From Trebonia sp. (GTDB lineage: Bacteria; Actinomycetota; Actinomycetes; Streptosporangiales; Streptosporangiaceae): 7,931 nucleotides of DNA. The stretch lies in the NCBI GenBank assembly GCA_030043595.1, contig JASHXJ010000275.1, positions 1-7,931 of the forward strand, given 5' to 3'. Numbering within the stretch: position 1 is the stretch's first letter; the number at the start of each line of letters is the position of its first letter. Below the pieces are notes generated by a model that did not search any database, was not told where the DNA came from, and saw only the letters and a list, made by a program, of their open reading frames with translations. Of this stretch, positions 5,282-7,931 are shown one piece after another. Both the position numbers and the translations under genes were made by a program.

Positions 5282-5965
5282 CTAGACCTCCCGAGCGCGC
5301 TGCCGCAGGTCCGCTAGGAAATCGGCGAGAATCCGCCGCACCTCTGTGCCGCCGTCGAAGCCGTGCCAGTTCAGCCGCAGCGTTCCGGCCAGCGAGTAGC
5401 ACATGTCAATCGGGATCAGGAACGCTTGCGTGCCGTCGCCGTGGATGACGAGGATCGCCTCGACATCCGGCTCGAGCGCGGCCAGCAGCGGGTGCGCCGC
5501 GGCGAGCCGGTCCCAGGCGGCCAGGTCGAGCTCGCATTCGGTCACGCCTGCCGGGCTCGGATAGCTGGCCACGACGCGGTCGAGGGCCGAGTTGACGAAG
5601 AAGAACGCGATCGCGACCGGGATCTGCAGCTCCGCCCATTCGGCGTCGGTGAGCGGCGCCCGCAGATCATGGCAGACCCGGTCGGGCACGGTGCGGTAGC
5701 GCGCTTGCTTTCCTGCTGGCACAGACCTGCCGGCTGCCCGGGTGAACAGCAGGGCGCAGGCCGTGCAGGCGCAGGCGATCGAGCGCCGCTGCGGGTCCAC
5801 CAGGTGCCTGTGCTCGCCGGCGAGCTTCTCCCCGCACAGCTCGCACCGCTCCTGCGCAGGCGGTGCCGGGGGTGGCGGAGCGGCGAAGCGGCGCAGGCCG
5901 CTGGCCGCGGACAGCGGACCATGGTGCGCGGGGGAAACGCCACTGCCGTTCTGGATTACCTTCAT
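5282..5965 (-). CDS. DUF5947-family protein with a cysteine-rich putative metal-binding module
   Basis: A 227-aa protein. After a low-complexity, proline-rich lead (PPPPAPPA, about 30–37) comes a metal-site-like module: C41-x2-C44 (RCELCGE), H52 and H54, then C65, C67 and C70 (ACACTAC). The rest matches DUF5947: FRYRTVPD-like linker (ARYRTVPDRV), IPVAIAFFFVNSALDRVVASYPSPAGVTECEL (about 115–146), LEPDVEAILV, then LIPIDMCYSLAGTLRLNW. The paired cysteines could hold zinc, iron or an iron–sulfur centre; which one cannot be told from sequence. Its place directly after the NifU-like gene makes a redox or cluster-handling role conceivable, but this is inference. The start ATG shares an ATGA overlap with the upstream stop, with an AGAGG 4 bases before it. 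It is transcribed as part of the hydrogenase operon. Confidence 0.88.
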   Translation of the reverse strand: MKVIQNGSGVSPAHHGPLSAASGLRRFAAPPPPAPPAQERCELCGEKLAGEHRHLVDPQRRSIACACTACALLFTRAAGRSVPAGKQARYRTVPDRVCHDLRAPLTDAEWAELQIPVAIAFFFVNSALDRVVASYPSPAGVTECELDLAAWDRLAAAHPLLAALEPDVEAILVIHGDGTQAFLIPIDMCYSLAGTLRLNWHGFDGGTEVRRILADFLADLRQRAREV

Positions 5966-6444
5966 CGTGCCTCTGCGGGGCGGCGGGTTAGCTGTATCAG
6001 CGGCGGGTCGCGGGGGACGAGCCTGATCCCAGTCGTCTCCGGTGCCGCGTCCGCGACGGCCTGCTCGATGGCCGCGGTCGTTGAGCCGCAGCCGGCGCCG
6101 GGCCGGACATGGGCCACTCCCGCATCGTCGATGCCGGTGAGCTCGGCGCCGGACCCGATCCGGACCAGGGCGCGCCGGATGCGGGTCTGCGCGTCGAGCG
6201 GGTGCAGGTCGTGCACCAGGAGCAGGCTCTCGATGAGCGGGTCGGCGATCAGCTTCGCCTTGAGGCGGTCGTCCTCGCCGATCGCCGCCATGACGGCCGC
6301 CAGGCCGGCTCCGTAGAGCCGGACCAGGCAGGTGATGAGCTCCTCCGCGATGCCGGCGGCCTCGGGGCCCTCGCGTGCTCGCAGCTGAGCCAGCAGCTCC
6401 TCGACCCTCATCCCGGCGGAGCGGGCGTCGTTGCCCTCGCTCAC
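5962..6444 (-). CDS. NifU C-terminal-domain-like protein of the hydrogenase operon, lacking the CxxC
   Basis: A 160-aa protein. The first half is helical (MRVEELLAQLRAREGPEAAGIAEELI, then LVRLYGAGLAAVMAAIG) and leads to LIADPLIESLLLVHDLHPLDAQTRIRRAL (about 76–104), a block shared by NifU-like proteins in hydrogenase operons. The second half (about 105–145) follows the NifU C-terminal pattern, GIDDAGVAHVRPGAGCGSTTAAIEQAVADAAPE. However, the usual GCxxCPSS cluster-binding CxxC is reduced to a single cysteine (AGCGS), and the preceding HGG-type segment is shortened. It is therefore unlikely to carry a [4Fe-4S] cluster by the standard mechanism unless it dimerises through that cysteine. GTG at 6444 begins one base after the hhyL stop codon; ATG at codon 12 is an alternative. 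No good Shine-Dalgarno is seen, so coupling to hhyL translation is likely. Confidence 0.75.
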   Translation of the reverse strand: MSEGNDARSAGMRVEELLAQLRAREGPEAAGIAEELITCLVRLYGAGLAAVMAAIGEDDRLKAKLIADPLIESLLLVHDLHPLDAQTRIRRALVRIGSGAELTGIDDAGVAHVRPGAGCGSTTAAIEQAVADAAPETTGIRLVPRDPPLIQLTRRPAEAR

Positions 6445-6445
6445 G

Positions 6446-7931
6446 TCAGATCGCCAGCGTGACGCCGGTGGGCGAATGCGCCGTCTTGAGCACGCGACCG
6501 CCGCCCAGGTACATGTGCACGCCGCAGGGCAGGCACGGGTCGAAGCTGCGCACCGCGCGCATGATGTCGATGCCCTTGAAGTTCTCCGGCGGGTTCTCCT
6601 CGAAGATCGGGGTGTTCTGCACCGCGTCCTCGTAGGGGCCCGGGGTCCCGTAGGTGTCCCGGACGCTGCCGTTCCACGGGGTCGGCGGGTACGGGTGGTA
6701 GTTCGCGATCTTGCCCTCCCTGATCACCATGTGGTGCGAGAGCACGCCGCGGACCGCCTCGGTGAAGCCGCAGCTGATGCCCTCGTCGGGCACGGTGAAC
6801 GACTCCCACGTCTTGGTCCGCCCGGCCCGCACCTCGGCGAGCGCCTGCTCGACGAAGTGCAGCGCGCTGGCGGCGGCATACGCCTGGAAGTACGTCCTGG
6901 CGCGGTCCCGCTCGATCGCGTTGGACAGCGGCTTGCCCTGCTTGTCGACGGGAGGCTTCCACTCGAAGGTCACCGCGGGCCTGGACACGGTCCTCGGCAG
7001 GTTGATCTCGACGCTGTGCCCGGTGGACTTCACGTAGCCGATGTCGACCAGGCCGGCCAGCGCGGTGGCCCACAGCCGCGCGATCGGGCCGCCGCCGGTG
7101 TCCAGCGGCAGGTGGTCCGTGCCGTCGAACCAGCGGGGCGACATCGTCCAGCTGTACTTGTCGTCGAAGTCGCGCTTGGCCGGACGCGGGATCGTGTGCT
7201 GGTTCCACGGGTGACGGCGGTCGACGGGGTTGCCGAGCGGGTCGCGGCTGACGAACATCTCCTGGTCTTCCCAGTCCTCGTAGTACGAGTGGCCGAGCAG
7301 GATCCTGATGCCCAGGTTGATGTCGACCAGGCTGGTGGTGACCAGCTGCCCGTCGACCACGACGCCGGGCGTGACGAACATCTTGCGGCCCCAGTCAGCC
7401 ATGTTCTGGTAGGTGAAGTCGCAGTACTCAGGGTTGTTCAGGCTGCCCCAGCAGCCCAGGAGCACCCTTCTCCTGCCGACCTCCTCATAGCCGGGCAGCG
7501 CCTCGTAGAAGAAGTCGAACAGGTCGTCGTGCATCGGGACGACGCGCTTCATGAACTCCACGTAGCGCATCAGCCTGGTCAGGTAGTCGGTGAACAGCTG
7601 CACGGTCGCCACAGTGCCGACGCCCCCTGGGTAGAGGGTCGACGGGTGCACGTGGCGGCCTTCCATGAGGCAGAACATCTCGCGGGTGGACCTGCTGACC
7701 TGCAGGGCCTCGCGGTAGAACTCGCCCTCGAGCGGGTTGAGCGAGCGCATGATGTCGCCGATGGTCCGGTACCTGTGGTCGCCGGCGTGCGGCGCCTCGG
7801 TGCTGTTCGCGCGGTCGAGCACACCCGGGTTGGTCTCCCTGACCATCCGCTCGCAGAAGTCGACCCCGACCAGGTTCTCCTGGAAGAAGTTGTGGTCGAA
7901 CATGTACTCGGCGGCCTCGCCCAGGTTGATG
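6446..7931 (-). CDS. hhyL: Group 1h [NiFe] hydrogenase large subunit, partial (N-terminus beyond the window)
   Basis: The last 494 residues of the catalytic subunit of a high-affinity, oxygen-tolerant H2-oxidising hydrogenase. The frame is open to the window edge (INLGEAAEY before the first internal Met), so roughly 100 N-terminal residues with the first CxxC nickel motif are missing. The second motif is intact: RSFDPCLPCGVH, whose two cysteines bind Ni–Fe. A 22-residue extension (MYLGGGRVLKTAHSPTGVTLAI region) follows the His and is presumably removed by the M52 protease encoded downstream. LLGCWGSLNNPEYCDFTYQN, HSYYEDWEDQE and DPLGNPVDRRHPWNQ are typical of group 1h rather than uptake groups 1d or 2a. 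Known relatives in Streptomyces, Mycobacterium and Cupriavidus scavenge atmospheric or low-level H2 and feed electrons to respiration. The small subunit gene is expected just upstream, outside the window. Confidence 0.96.
   Translation of the reverse strand, partial: INLGEAAEYMFDHNFFQENLVGVDFCERMVRETNPGVLDRANSTEAPHAGDHRYRTIGDIMRSLNPLEGEFYREALQVSRSTREMFCLMEGRHVHPSTLYPGGVGTVATVQLFTDYLTRLMRYVEFMKRVVPMHDDLFDFFYEALPGYEEVGRRRVLLGCWGSLNNPEYCDFTYQNMADWGRKMFVTPGVVVDGQLVTTSLVDINLGIRILLGHSYYEDWEDQEMFVSRDPLGNPVDRRHPWNQHTIPRPAKRDFDDKYSWTMSPRWFDGTDHLPLDTGGGPIARLWATALAGLVDIGYVKSTGHSVEINLPRTVSRPAVTFEWKPPVDKQGKPLSNAIERDRARTYFQAYAAASALHFVEQALAEVRAGRTKTWESFTVPDEGISCGFTEAVRGVLSHHMVIREGKIANYHPYPPTPWNGSVRDTYGTPGPYEDAVQNTPIFEENPPENFKGIDIMRAVRSFDPCLPCGVHMYLGGGRVLKTAHSPTGVTLAI

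Noticed and set aside
3399..5402. Extension of the 416-aa gene to a 667-aa protein on the minus strand
   Set aside because: The added part lies over DUF6084 in another frame, is Arg/Pro/Ala-rich without domain features, and the ATG at 4649 has a perfect Shine-Dalgarno and an ATGA overlap.
5363..6316. Plus-strand open frame of 317 codons opposite DUF5947 and the NifU-like gene
   Set aside because: It is an antisense shadow; both minus-strand proteins match recognised families and have good start signals.
6441..7208. Second minus-strand frame of 255 codons within hhyL
   Set aside because: It is a frame-shifted shadow of HhyL, which shows clear hydrogenase motifs throughout the same stretch.

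Overview
The window is GC-rich and dense with short-spaced genes. Its gene content points to an actinobacterium, probably a soil or air-exposed actinomycete. The main evidence is a group 1h (formerly group 5) [NiFe] hydrogenase large subunit followed by the DUF5947, DUF6084 and DUF6893 genes that accompany this enzyme in actinobacteria. No small subunit, HypB–HypF genes, tRNA, rRNA, CRISPR array or insertion sequence is visible.

Layout. Bases 1 to about 82 read on the plus strand as a fragment of ATP synthase subunit a of a non-actinobacterial type, ending abruptly. This looks like a chimeric contig edge or a stray remnant. A carboxymuconolactone decarboxylase (CMD)-family gene follows on the minus strand (131–778), with a good promoter placed so that its mRNA would be leaderless. 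The 283-base divergent gap 779–1061 holds that promoter, a short direct repeat and a weak TTTAAT box. Next are two plus-strand genes, a GNAT acetyltransferase and a VOC-family protein (1062–2139). They converge on the hydrogenase operon, and a perfect 19-bp inverted repeat between the two transcription units is a likely two-way terminator.

From 7931 down to 2191 everything lies on the minus strand as one tightly coupled operon. In transcription order it holds hhyL (5' end outside the window), a NifU-like protein, DUF5947, DUF6084, a 416-aa protein of unknown function, a HyaD/HupD-type maturation endopeptidase, a 34-aa DUF6893 microprotein, a 91-aa YtxH-like small protein and hypA. Neighbouring genes overlap or are separated by at most 15 bases.

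How the genes fit together. HhyL carries the C-terminal nickel-binding DPCxxCxxH motif followed by a 22-residue extension, the substrate of a maturation protease. HypA delivers nickel, and the endopeptidase removes the tail after metal insertion. The NifU-like protein, DUF5947, DUF6084, the 416-aa protein and the two small proteins have no established role. Their position suggests assembly, electron transfer or membrane attachment of a high-affinity H2-oxidising enzyme. This uncharacterised accessory set, including the microprotein whose gene starts inside the protease gene, is the most interesting content of the window.
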